A stretch of DNA of 64,000 nucleotides from positions 248,001 to 312,000 of the forward strand of contig JADJOT010000008.1 in the NCBI GenBank assembly GCA_016713625.1, written 5' to 3'. The DNA comes from Candidatus Accumulibacter affinis. Lineage in GTDB: Bacteria > Pseudomonadota > Gammaproteobacteria > Burkholderiales > Rhodocyclaceae. The notes under the pieces are model-generated. The model was not told the origin of the DNA. It did no database searches and was given only the letters and a program-made list of their open reading frames with translations. Below, in pieces: positions 27,712 to 35,471 of the stretch; within the stretch, counting starts at the first letter, position 1, and each line of letters opens with the position of its first letter. Both the position numbers and the translations under genes were made by a program.

Positions 27712-27851
27712 AAAAAAACCGCTGCCCACCCCCGGGACACTGACTGTCAACGCGCGGGAGCGAATGCAACCCATCACCAGACGAAACCCGTGCCGTGGCG
27801 GCAGACCATTCCGTTCAGGCTCTACAACAAGTACGTAACCAGGAGAAAATC

Positions 27852-29429
27852 ATGACTGAACCATTTCGCGGTGATCGGCAAGCGGAACTGGCTGCCGTCC
27901 GGAGACGACCGGGCGAGCTCGCAGCCACCCGGAGCAACTCCAGGGTTGCCGGCAAATCCGGGCGCCGCCACGGTTTTTCAAAGCGCTTCGTCTTCGGCCT
28001 GCTGCCGCTTCTCGGCTGCCTGGTTCTCATGGGTGGCACGGTAAGCGCCGACGATGCGTTGTTCATCAACCCGCAAGGTTTGGTCGGCATCGGGACGCCG
28101 AATCCAGGCGAGAAACTACAGGTCAGCAAGGGGAAGATTCAACTCGACGGCAACCAGCAGCTCAAATTCGCGGATGGTGATGTGAGCAACAACCTGAAGT
28201 TGCAATTGTGGAGCGGGTTCGGTCTGGGCATCAACAACTTCACCTTATTCTATGCCGCTGACAGCATACACTCATGGCGCGACAAAAATGGTACGAATGA
28301 GCGTATGGTTTTGACGACCAACCCCGATGGTGGGTTGGCCGTCAAGGGAACCGGGAAATCGTCCTTCGCAGGCGCCGTCGACATCGGGAAGAATCTGGCC
28401 GTCATGGGAACGGGGAACTCGTCCTTCGCGGGCAACGTCGGCATCGGGAAGCCGGATCCAGGCGAGAAGCTACAAGTCAGCGCGGGGAAGATTCAACTCG
28501 ACGGCGACCAGCAGATCAAATTCACGGATACCAATACGAGCAACAACCTGAAATTGCAATTGTGGAGCGGGTACGGTCTGGGCATCAACGGCTCCACCTT
28601 ATTCTATGCAGCTAACGGCAGACACTCATGGCGCGACAACAATGGTACGAATGAGCGGATGGCTTTGACGACCGCGCCCGATGGTGGGCTGACCGTCACG
28701 GGAACGGGCGTTTCCACCTTCGCGGGAAGTGTAATTGTGGGCGGCGATATTTTTGTGCACGGCCGTCTCAAGTATTACTGGGGCCCTGATGGAAAATGGA
28801 AGCAGGTAGAAAATCGCTATGGCAACTGGGCAGGTTCGTATGACACAGGCGGGCCTTCGGATCTACGCCTCAAGAGCCAGGTAGAATCGCTTCCCACGGC
28901 TCTGGACAAGATTCTTCACCTGCGCGGAGTGAGCTATCAATGGAATGATGAAGCGCTGAAATATTTCACCCGCGACATCGAAAACAACCTCTCGGCCGGA
29001 CCTGAGGCGACCGCGGCTGATAACCAAAATCTCTGGAAAGCCGAGCGGGACAAACGCTACAGGGAACTAGGTACGAATCAGGTTGGCGTCGTCGCCCAGG
29101 ATGTCGAAGCGGTGCTGCCCGAAGCCGTGACCACGGATGAGGCGGGCTATAAATCGGTGCGCTATCACTATCTCATTCCGCTTCTGATCGAAGCTCTCAA
29201 AGAGCAAGACAAAACAGTCAAGGAGCAAGCCCAGATGGTTGCCCAACAACAGCAGGAGATCGCGCGTTTGGTGGCGAGCAACCTGGCCGTCGAGCAGAAG
29301 CTGGCGGAACTGGCCGCCGTGAAAGAGCAGATGGCGCGGCTTGAGGCCGCGGTGCAACGGGTCGCCGCGACGCAAGCCTTCGGCACCATAGACGCTGTGG
29401 CGCAGCTTTCCGAGACCAAAACCAGGTAA
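27852..29429 (+). CDS. Fibre-like surface protein with C-terminal peptidase S74 chaperone domain
   Basis: The product is 525 aa from ATG 27852, with ribosome site AGGAGAAAATC. A basic leader of about 45 residues precedes a hydrophobic export segment (FVFGLLPLLGCLVLMGGTVSA). Two near-identical modules with a period of 118 residues (from VGIGTPNPGEKLQV and VGIGKPDPGEKLQV) recall fibre-shaft repeats. The C-terminus is a peptidase_S74 intramolecular chaperone: SDLRLKSQVE with the Ser and Lys expected of the self-cleaving dyad, LRGVSYQWNDEA, QVGVVAQDVEAVLPEAV and YHYLIPLLIEALKEQDKTVK. A terminal coiled coil follows. In phage tail fibres S74 drives trimerisation and then releases itself. Confidence 0.8.
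   Translation: MTEPFRGDRQAELAAVRRRPGELAATRSNSRVAGKSGRRHGFSKRFVFGLLPLLGCLVLMGGTVSADDALFINPQGLVGIGTPNPGEKLQVSKGKIQLDGNQQLKFADGDVSNNLKLQLWSGFGLGINNFTLFYAADSIHSWRDKNGTNERMVLTTNPDGGLAVKGTGKSSFAGAVDIGKNLAVMGTGNSSFAGNVGIGKPDPGEKLQVSAGKIQLDGDQQIKFTDTNTSNNLKLQLWSGYGLGINGSTLFYAANGRHSWRDNNGTNERMALTTAPDGGLTVTGTGVSTFAGSVIVGGDIFVHGRLKYYWGPDGKWKQVENRYGNWAGSYDTGGPSDLRLKSQVESLPTALDKILHLRGVSYQWNDEALKYFTRDIENNLSAGPEATAADNQNLWKAERDKRYRELGTNQVGVVAQDVEAVLPEAVTTDEAGYKSVRYHYLIPLLIEALKEQDKTVKEQAQMVAQQQQEIARLVASNLAVEQKLAELAAVKEQMARLEAAVQRVAATQAFGTIDAVAQLSETKTR
28083..28745 (+). repeat. Two tandem 118-codon modules inside the S74 protein gene
   Basis: The codons for VGIG recur at 28083 and 28437, exactly 354 nt apart. 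Shared protein blocks include GKIQLDG, SNNLKLQLWSG, LFYAA, HSWRD and NGTNERM. A shorter sub-repeat (GTGKSSFAG, GTGNSSFAG, GTGVSTFAG) links the modules. This suggests recent internal duplication extending a fibre shaft. Confidence 0.85.
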
Positions 29430-29577
29430 ACGCAAAGGGCACGAAGAACAGACCTTTCCTGACCCTCTTGCGTGGCGTCCTGGCGTACGCCGGGCGATCG
29501 ATCCCGGTCGTCTTGTCGCATAATCAGTCTCTGGAAGTTGCCGTCAGGGCGACGCCGCAAGCCCGGTTCCTGGAACG

Positions 29578-30180
29578 TCAGCTGCGCGCGAGCTGGATGG
29601 CGAAGGTCTTGATTCCCCGCAGCAGCATTTCAATCGACATCGCCACCAGCACCAGTCCCATCAGACGTTCCAGGGCCATCACGAAGCGATCGCCGGCGAT
29701 GCGCTGAATACGTTCGGCGAGCACCAGGATGACGGCGCTCACCGCCATGGTGATGCATAGCGCGCCCATCCATTCCAGGCGCCGGTCAGGGGCCTGCGAG
29801 ACGAGCAGCAGGACGGTGGCCAGCGCCGAGGGGCCGGCAATCGCGGGAATCGCCAGCGGCACAATCAGCGGTTCGCCGGCGAGGTCCGGCGTATCACTAC
29901 TTGGCGGTGGGAAAATCATGCGTAGCGCGATCAGAAAGAGGATCACCCCGCCGCCGATCTGCAGCGACAACTCGCTGAGGTTCATCAGCCGCAGGAAACC
30001 ATCACCGATGAACATGAAGGTCAGCAGCAGAACGAAGGCAATCAATACCTCGCGCAGAATCACTCGCGATCGACGCTCCGGCGCCACATGCCGGAGCGCA
30101 TTGGCGAAGATGGGGATGTTGCCGATCGGGTCGGTGATCAGGATCAGCAGGATCGTCGCCGAGGCGAAGGTGTAAGTCAT
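29578..30180 (-). CDS. MarC family integral membrane protein
   Basis: A 200-aa inner-membrane protein with six hydrophobic helices and the MarC/UPF0056 signatures TDPIGNIPIFANAL near the N-terminus, GDGFLRLMNLSELSLQIGGG and VPLAIPAIAGPSALATVLLL. Despite the name, the family is not demonstrated to give multiple antibiotic resistance; its function is unknown. It converges with the end of the S74 gene and is divergent from the cstA operon across a 526-nt gap. Confidence 0.9.
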   Translation of the reverse strand: MTYTFASATILLILITDPIGNIPIFANALRHVAPERRSRVILREVLIAFVLLLTFMFIGDGFLRLMNLSELSLQIGGGVILFLIALRMIFPPPSSDTPDLAGEPLIVPLAIPAIAGPSALATVLLLVSQAPDRRLEWMGALCITMAVSAVILVLAERIQRIAGDRFVMALERLMGLVLVAMSIEMLLRGIKTFAIQLARS

Positions 30181-30706
30181 GAGAGGTCAGGAAGGCTGCG
30201 CACCTGCACAGGATAGCAGGCCTGCGCCGGTTCACCCACTGCGCTCCCCGGCGACGGGAGGTTTCGGCAGAGGGCCGGGAAGTTGCCGACGGGTCGCGGT
30301 CCGCCGCGGGAGTTTCTCCAGCAGTTCTCATTTTTCGTGCGCCAACCTACGCCAACAGCCGCCTTGCGTGGGTTTGCAATGAGAACTGCTGGAGTTTCTC
30401 ACCAAATGGCCAGTCAGCGCGCAAAAAGCGCTAGAATCCTGCGCACAGCATAGGCAAACGGCTGGGCTGCAGTTGGTCTGCGGACGCTGTGCCGGTCTGG
30501 GTGACCGTTTCTTGGCGACGACCTGCACGCTTTCGCGAGCCAGCGGACGTCGTTGCCAAGGGTCATGGCGCCTGACAGCCGCCCCAGATGATGAAATCGA
30601 TGACCGTTCCCTCACCCCCCGACCCCTCCCAAAAGCGGGCGAGGGGAGATTCGTGAGTCGCTTGCGCGACTTCCACAGTAAACCGTAACTCACTCCTGGA
30701 GGTGTC
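30181..30706. other. Gene-free region upstream of cstA, with nested inverted repeats
   Basis: This is 526 nt with no supported gene. It holds a large inverted repeat (30316-30394), a TAGAAT -10-like hexamer near 30432, and a second imperfect inverted repeat (CTTGGCGACGAC near 30511 with GTCGTTGCCAAG near 30550). A C-rich/G-rich block (CCCTCACC...GAGGGGAG, about 30608-30650) looks like a dispersed intergenic repeat. The cstA leader and regulatory sites must lie here. Confidence 0.6.
30316..30394. repeat. 79-nt element with perfect 17-bp terminal inverted repeats
   Basis: The left arm CTCCAGCAGTTCTCATT (30316-30332) and right arm AATGAGAACTGCTGGAG (30378-30394) are exact reverse complements. 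Inside, CCAACCTACGC and GCGTGGGTTTG continue the pairing imperfectly. GGAGTTTCTC also occurs directly on both sides (30309 and 30391). The architecture suggests a miniature inverted-repeat element, a REP-like hairpin or a large regulatory cruciform upstream of cstA. Confidence 0.75.
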
Positions 30707-32770
30707 GTGAATTTCATTTCCAAACATGCTATCTGGTGGTTTTTGACGGCGGTTGGGGCATTCGCCCTCGGTACTGTGGCGCTATCGCGGGGCGAAACCA
30801 TCAACGCCTTGTGGATCGTCACGGCGGCCGTTTCGATCTACCTCGTCGCCTATCGTTACTACAGCTTGTACATCGCCGAGAAGGTCATGCAACTCGACCC
30901 GACGCGGGCGACCCCGGCCGTGCGTCACAACGACGGTCTCGACTACGTTCCGACCAACAAGTACATTCTCTTCGGTCATCACTTCGCCGCGATTGCCGGC
31001 GCCGGCCCGCTGGTCGGGCCGGTACTGGCCGCGCAGATGGGCTACCTGCCAGGAACGCTGTGGATCATTGTCGGCGTCGTGCTCGCCGGCGCCGTGCAGG
31101 ATTTCATGGTGCTGTTTGTGTCGACGCGCCGGGACGGGCGTTCGCTAGGCGATCTGATCAAGACCGAGCTCGGTTTCGTGCCGGGAATCATCGCCCTGTT
31201 TGGCGCCTTCATGATCATGGTGATCATCCTCGCCGTGCTCGCGCTGATTGTCGTCAAGGCGCTGGCCGACAGTCCGTGGGGAACCTTCACCGTTGCCGCG
31301 ACGATCCCGATCGCCATGTTCATGGGCGTCTACAACCGCTTCATCCGCCCCGGACGTGTCGGCGAGATATCGATTGTCGGCTTCATCCTGCTGATCGCGG
31401 CGATCATCGTCGGTGGACAGGTCGCCGAAAGCGCAAGCTGGGCGCCGCTGTTCACCTTCAGCCCCAAGCAGCTCACCTGGATGCTGATCGTGTACGGCTT
31501 TGTCGCCTCGGTGTTGCCGGTGTGGCTGCTGCTCGCACCGCGTGACTACCTGTCGACCTTCCTGAAAATCGGAACGATCGTCGGTCTGGCGCTGGCGATG
31601 GTCTTTGTCGCACCCAACCTGCGCATGCCGGCGGTGACCCAGTTCATCGATGGCACTGGCCCGGCGTGGTCGGGCAGCCTGTTCCCGTTCATCTTCATCA
31701 CCATCGCCTGCGGCGCGGTTTCGGGTTTCCATGCGCTGATCGCGTCCGGAACGACCCCCAAGCTGCTCGACAACGAGGGGAACGCGCGCATGATCGGCTA
31801 TGGCGGCATGCTGATGGAGTCCTTCGTGGCGATTATGGCGATCGTGGCCGCTTCGGTGATCGATCCGGGCGTCTATTTCGCCATGAACAGCCCACCGGCG
31901 ATCATCGGCAAGACCGTCGAAGGCGCGGCCCAGATCATCTCGCAGTGGGGTTTCGTGATCACGCCCGAGGTGCTCGTTCAGACCGCCAGGGATGTCGGCG
32001 AGAACTCCATCCTCTCGCGTGCCGGTGGGGCGCCAACGCTGGCGGTGGGAATGGCCCAGATCTTCTCGCAGGTGATCGGTGGCCAGACGATGATGGCCTT
32101 TTGGTACCACTTCGCCATCCTCTTCGAAGCCTTGTTCATCCTGACCGCCTGTGACGCAGGTACGCGTGCCGGACGCTTCATGCTGCAGGATCTGCTGGGC
32201 ACTTTCGTGCCCTCGTTCAAGCAGACCAACTCCTGGCCCGCCAACCTGACGGCCACCGGTCTGTGCGTTGCCGCCTGGGGATACATTCTCTACCAGGGGG
32301 TGGTCGATCCGCTCGGCGGCATCAACAGCCTGTGGCCGCTGTTTGGCATTTCCAACCAGATGCTCGCCGGCGTGGCACTGATGCTGTGCACGGTCGTTCT
32401 CTTCAAGATGAAGCGGCAACAGTACGCCTGGGTGACGATCGTGCCGACCATCTGGCTGTTGATCTGCACCCTGACTGCGGGTTGGCAGAAGGTCTTCGAT
32501 GCCAATCCGAAGATCGGCTTCCTGGCGCTGGCCAACAAGTTCCAGGCAGCGCTCGACAAGGGAGAGCTTCTCGCGCCGGCGACGAGCGTCGAGCAGATGC
32601 AGCAGATCGTTTTCAACAACTACCTGGACGCGGTTCTGGCGGCTTTTTTCATCTTCGTGGTGGTCAGCATTCTCTTCTACACCGTCATCGCCTGTCTCAA
32701 GGCCTGGCGTGCAGGCCAACCGACGAGTCGTGAGCTGCCGTACGAAGCCATCCCGATCGCCAGGGCCTGA
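30707..32770 (+). CDS. cstA: Carbon starvation protein A / pyruvate transporter family (CstA/BtsT)
   Basis: A 687-aa inner-membrane protein with about 16-18 helices. CstA landmarks: YRYYSLYIAEKVMQLD, the conserved NDGLDYVPTNKYILFGHHFAAIAGAGPLVGP region, GVVLAGAVQDFMVLFVSTRRDGRSLG and CGAVSGFHALIASGTTPKLL. The family imports pyruvate (BtsT, CstA) or peptides. The start is GTG at 30707 behind CTGGAGGTGTC. The next two genes match E. coli yjiX and yjiA, reproducing the btsT-yjiX-yjiA order, which argues for a BtsT-type pyruvate/H+ symporter. No BtsSR-type sensor pair is in the window. Confidence 0.94.
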   Translation: MNFISKHAIWWFLTAVGAFALGTVALSRGETINALWIVTAAVSIYLVAYRYYSLYIAEKVMQLDPTRATPAVRHNDGLDYVPTNKYILFGHHFAAIAGAGPLVGPVLAAQMGYLPGTLWIIVGVVLAGAVQDFMVLFVSTRRDGRSLGDLIKTELGFVPGIIALFGAFMIMVIILAVLALIVVKALADSPWGTFTVAATIPIAMFMGVYNRFIRPGRVGEISIVGFILLIAAIIVGGQVAESASWAPLFTFSPKQLTWMLIVYGFVASVLPVWLLLAPRDYLSTFLKIGTIVGLALAMVFVAPNLRMPAVTQFIDGTGPAWSGSLFPFIFITIACGAVSGFHALIASGTTPKLLDNEGNARMIGYGGMLMESFVAIMAIVAASVIDPGVYFAMNSPPAIIGKTVEGAAQIISQWGFVITPEVLVQTARDVGENSILSRAGGAPTLAVGMAQIFSQVIGGQTMMAFWYHFAILFEALFILTACDAGTRAGRFMLQDLLGTFVPSFKQTNSWPANLTATGLCVAAWGYILYQGVVDPLGGINSLWPLFGISNQMLAGVALMLCTVVLFKMKRQQYAWVTIVPTIWLLICTLTAGWQKVFDANPKIGFLALANKFQAALDKGELLAPATSVEQMQQIVFNNYLDAVLAAFFIFVVVSILFYTVIACLKAWRAGQPTSRELPYEAIPIARA

Positions 32771-32775
32771 AAATC

Positions 32776-32973
32776 TTGTTCAATGATCTGAGCAAGTTCG
32801 GCAAGTATCTCGGGCAGGCCGCCCGGATGATGGTGGGCCTGCCCGACTACGACACCTATGTGACCCATATGCGTGCCACGCATCCGGAGCTGCCGGTGAT
32901 GAGCGAAGTCGAGTTTTTCCGCAATCGTCAGGAAGCGCGTTATGGCTCCGGGCGCTCGGGAGGCTGTTGTTGA
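32776..32973 (+). CDS. yjiX: YbdD/YjiX family small protein (DUF466)
   Basis: A 65-aa protein with the family core MVGLPDYDTYVTHMRATHPE, EFFRNRQEARYG and a C-terminal Gly/Cys tail (GRSGGCC). The start codon is TTG at 32776, five bases after the cstA stop. The family is nearly always encoded directly after cstA/btsT and is assumed to assist the transporter; its mechanism is unknown. Downstream spacing to the GTPase gene depends on that gene's start choice. Confidence 0.9.
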   Translation: MFNDLSKFGKYLGQAARMMVGLPDYDTYVTHMRATHPELPVMSEVEFFRNRQEARYGSGRSGGCC

Positions 32974-33049
32974 TCGCTGCCGGTCGCGACTCGAGCAGGG
33001 CCGGGAAAGGCGGCGGTGGCACCGGCTGCCGCGCTTTTCTCGAAGCCGC

Positions 33050-34090
33050 GTGAACCAGACCGATTGCGCAGCGACCCCGGTGACCCTGTTGTCGGGCTTC
33101 CTCGGGGCTGGCAAGACCACCGTCCTCAACGCGCTGCTGAATCATGCCGAGGGTTTGCGTTTCGCCGTCGTTGAAAACGAGTTCGGCGCGGTGAACATCG
33201 ACAGTCAGCTCATTTCGCGCAGCAGTGGCGGCGTCATCGAGCTGACCAACGGTTGCGTCTGCTGCACGATCAGCGCCGACCTGGTGCGCGGACTGCAGGA
33301 TCTCGCCAGCCGCCGCTCCTCCGGCGAACTGTCGTTTGACTGGATCATCATCGAAACCACCGGTCTGGCCGACCCAGGTGCGGTCGCCCAGACCTTCTTC
33401 GCCGCCCCCGAACTGCGCGACCGCTTCCTGCTCGATGGCATCGTCGTCGTCGTCGATGCGCTGCACGCGCAGCAGCAGCTCGATCAACACAGCGTCGTGC
33501 AGCGGCAGGTCGGTTTCGCCGACCGCTTGCTGCTCGCCAAGTGCGATCTCGTCTCGCCGGAGGTGATTGACTCGCTGGCCGACCGTCTCGGCGGCATCAA
33601 CCCGCGGGCCGTGCAGCAGCGTTTGCTGCACGGCCGTGCCGAAGCCGGATCACTGTTGGGTATCGGTGGCTTTAATCTGGATACCTCGCTGCTGGCGGCC
33701 GATCGCCATTCGGTGGCCCGCTTCACGCCGCTGACGACGTCTTCCTCAGGTGCTCCACGCTGGTCGCGGCGGCCAGCAGCGCCGCACGACGAAATATCTT
33801 CCCTCCTGCTGGAAGCCGGCGAGGTCGATCTCGAGCGAATCGACGCCTTCGTACAGTTGCTGATTGACGAGTTCGGTGAACAGCTGTTGCGCCACAAGGG
33901 TATCCTGGCAATCGCCAACGAAGACCGCAAGCTGATTTTTCAGGGCGTCCAGCGTATCGCTGGTTTCGACTATGGCGAATGCTGGGAGCCCGGCGAACGG
34001 CGCTGTTCAAGAATCGTATTGATTGGCCAACAGCTTCCCGAGGCGCGCCTGCGCGAAATTTTTCTGAGCTGTACGCAAGCATCCAGGTGA
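33050..34090 (+). CDS. yjiA: CobW/YjiA family GTP-binding metallochaperone
   Basis: A G3E GTPase with Walker A (LLSGFLGAGKTTVLNALLNH), the metal-binding CxCC motif (NGCVCCTISADLVRGL), a Walker B-like IIIETTGLADPG and the guanine-specificity region LLAKCDLVS. The C-terminal CobW_C domain follows (GILAIANEDRKLIFQGVQRI). A GTG at 33050 gives 346 aa, matching the usual start just before the P-loop. An ATG at 32942 would add 36 Arg-rich residues and overlap the yjiX gene. The family hydrolyses GTP and binds Zn, Co or Ni; the client is unknown. Third gene of the conserved cstA-yjiX-yjiA operon. Confidence 0.9.
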   Translation: MNQTDCAATPVTLLSGFLGAGKTTVLNALLNHAEGLRFAVVENEFGAVNIDSQLISRSSGGVIELTNGCVCCTISADLVRGLQDLASRRSSGELSFDWIIIETTGLADPGAVAQTFFAAPELRDRFLLDGIVVVVDALHAQQQLDQHSVVQRQVGFADRLLLAKCDLVSPEVIDSLADRLGGINPRAVQQRLLHGRAEAGSLLGIGGFNLDTSLLAADRHSVARFTPLTTSSSGAPRWSRRPAAPHDEISSLLLEAGEVDLERIDAFVQLLIDEFGEQLLRHKGILAIANEDRKLIFQGVQRIAGFDYGECWEPGERRCSRIVLIGQQLPEARLREIFLSCTQASR

Positions 34091-34116
34091 CCGCGCAGCG
34101 GCGAAGGTGGTATATT
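34087..34116 (+). promoter_or_regulatory. Candidate sigma-70 promoter for the DUF3365 gene
   Basis: GTGACC (34087-34092) as -35 and TATATT (34111-34116) as -10 are separated by 18 nt and lie 32 nt before the ATG. The -10 is a good match; the -35 matches 4 of 6 positions. Confidence 0.35.
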
Positions 34117-34147
34117 AGCTGTCGCTTATCAACATCCGGAGAACCCA

Positions 34148-34729
34148 ATGAAAACTGCTGCCGCCGTCATCGTTGCCCTGTCGCTCGCTGCCGTCGCCCA
34201 CGCTGCCCGCGCGCAAGATGCCGCTTCCCTGCTCGCCGATACCCGCAAGACCGCTGTGCCGGTGCTGCCCAAGGTCGTGCAGGCGATGCAGACGGCTGTG
34301 CAGGAGCAGGGTCCGGTCGGCGCGATTCCCGTCTGCAAGGAAAAAGCGCCGCAACTCCTGCAGGAAATGCGCCAGCAGACCGGCTGGAACATCCGCCGCG
34401 TCAGCCTGAAAACGCGCAATCCGGCGACCGGTACGCCCGATGCGTGGGAAGTTCGGCAACTCGCAGATTTCAATATTCAGGTCGCCAATGGGGCCAAACC
34501 CGAGCAGCTCGAAGTCGGCGAGATCGTCATCGCCGCCGACGGCAAGCGCAGCTACCGCTACATGAAAGCCTTGCCGGTCGCCGAGGTCTGCCTGAGCTGC
34601 CACGGGCCGGCGGATTCCCTGCCGGCCGATCTCAAGGCGGCACTGGCCAGGGATTACCCGCAGGATCATGCGACGGGATACTCCGCCGGCCAGGTGCGCG
34701 GTGCGCTGACGGTGATTCGGCCGCTTTGA
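34148..34729 (+). CDS. DUF3365 haem-binding periplasmic protein
   Basis: A 193-aa protein with signal peptide MKTAAAVIVALSLAAVAHAARAQ. It has the DUF3365 (Tll0287-like) core: VCKEKAPQLLQEMRQQTGWN, IRRVSLKTRNPATGTPDAWE, SYRYMKALPVAEVCLSCHG with one CxxCH c-haem motif, and GYSAGQVRGALTVIRPL. Such domains occur free or as sensor modules of chemoreceptors and histidine kinases. The free form is probably a periplasmic monohaem redox or gas-sensing protein; its partner is unknown. Its own promoter-like sequence lies upstream. Confidence 0.88.
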   Translation: MKTAAAVIVALSLAAVAHAARAQDAASLLADTRKTAVPVLPKVVQAMQTAVQEQGPVGAIPVCKEKAPQLLQEMRQQTGWNIRRVSLKTRNPATGTPDAWEVRQLADFNIQVANGAKPEQLEVGEIVIAADGKRSYRYMKALPVAEVCLSCHGPADSLPADLKAALARDYPQDHATGYSAGQVRGALTVIRPL

Positions 34730-34838
34730 GGGTGCCAGGAGCAGCGGGTGTACGCGGCAACCGGCAAGCGCTGTTCCACGCCAAGTTCGCGCCGGTCGGA
34801 CTTCCCTTCGGGTTGGCCGCTGCCGAGCGGCGGCGGCA

Positions 34839-35438
34839 ATGCTGAGCAGGCAAGTCACTGGCGTCATTCTGGCTGGCGGGCTTGGGCGCCGCATGGGCGG
34901 CGTCGACAAGGGGCTGCAGGAACTGCGCGGCCGACCGCTGGTTGGCTGGGTGGTGGACCGCTTCGGCCCACAGGTGGACGAGCTGCTGATCAACGCCAAC
35001 CAGAACGCCGCGCGCTATGCCGCTTTCGGCCATCGCGTCGTTGCCGACCAGATCCCCGCTTTCGCCGGTCCGCTGGCCGGACTGCACGCGGCGCTGAGCG
35101 TGGCCAGCCATCCACTGGTCGCCTGTGTCCCTTGCGACTCGCCATTCCTGCCGGGCGATCTGGTTTCTCGGCTGTTGCAGGCCTTGGTCGCGAGTGGCGC
35201 CGACCTGGCCGTTGCCCGTACCTTCGAGCAGGCGCAACCGGTGTTCTGCCTGTGCCGGCGCGCAGTGCTACCGTCGCTGGGCGAGTTTCTCGGTAGCGGG
35301 GGGCGCAAGGTCGAAGAATGGCAGGCGACGCTGCGGCGGATAGAGGTGGCTTTCGATGACCAGCCAGAGGCCTTCGCGAACCTCAACACGCGCGCGGAAC
35401 TTGGGCGCTCGGCGGCCGCTGCTCGCGATCTGTCCTGA
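34839..35438 (+). CDS. mobA: Molybdenum cofactor guanylyltransferase MobA
   Basis: A 199-aa nucleotidyltransferase that attaches GMP to molybdopterin, giving the MGD cofactor of DMSO-reductase-family enzymes. N-terminal signature VTGVILAGGLGRRMGGVDKGLQEL (GTP-binding loop), then LLINANQNAARY, PAFAGPLAGLHAAL and the Mg-binding VACVPCDSPFLPGDL. Full length; cytoplasmic. It is flanked by unrelated genes. Confidence 0.95.
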   Translation: MLSRQVTGVILAGGLGRRMGGVDKGLQELRGRPLVGWVVDRFGPQVDELLINANQNAARYAAFGHRVVADQIPAFAGPLAGLHAALSVASHPLVACVPCDSPFLPGDLVSRLLQALVASGADLAVARTFEQAQPVFCLCRRAVLPSLGEFLGSGGRKVEEWQATLRRIEVAFDDQPEAFANLNTRAELGRSAAAARDLS

Positions 35439-35471
35439 GCGGGAGCAGGCGCGTTTCCTGCACTGGCTGCG

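Noticed and set aside
13338..29429. Interpreting the cluster as a prophage
   Set aside because: Despite the S74 fibre domain, no capsid, portal, terminase, tail tube, integrase or lysis genes were seen within or next to it.
30473..30688. 71-aa plus-strand open frame upstream of cstA
   Set aside because: No similarity and no ribosome site; it overlaps repeat-like sequence.
31145..32719. 524-aa minus-strand open frame opposite cstA
   Set aside because: Low-complexity His/Arg/Asp composition and full overlap with a conserved transporter gene.
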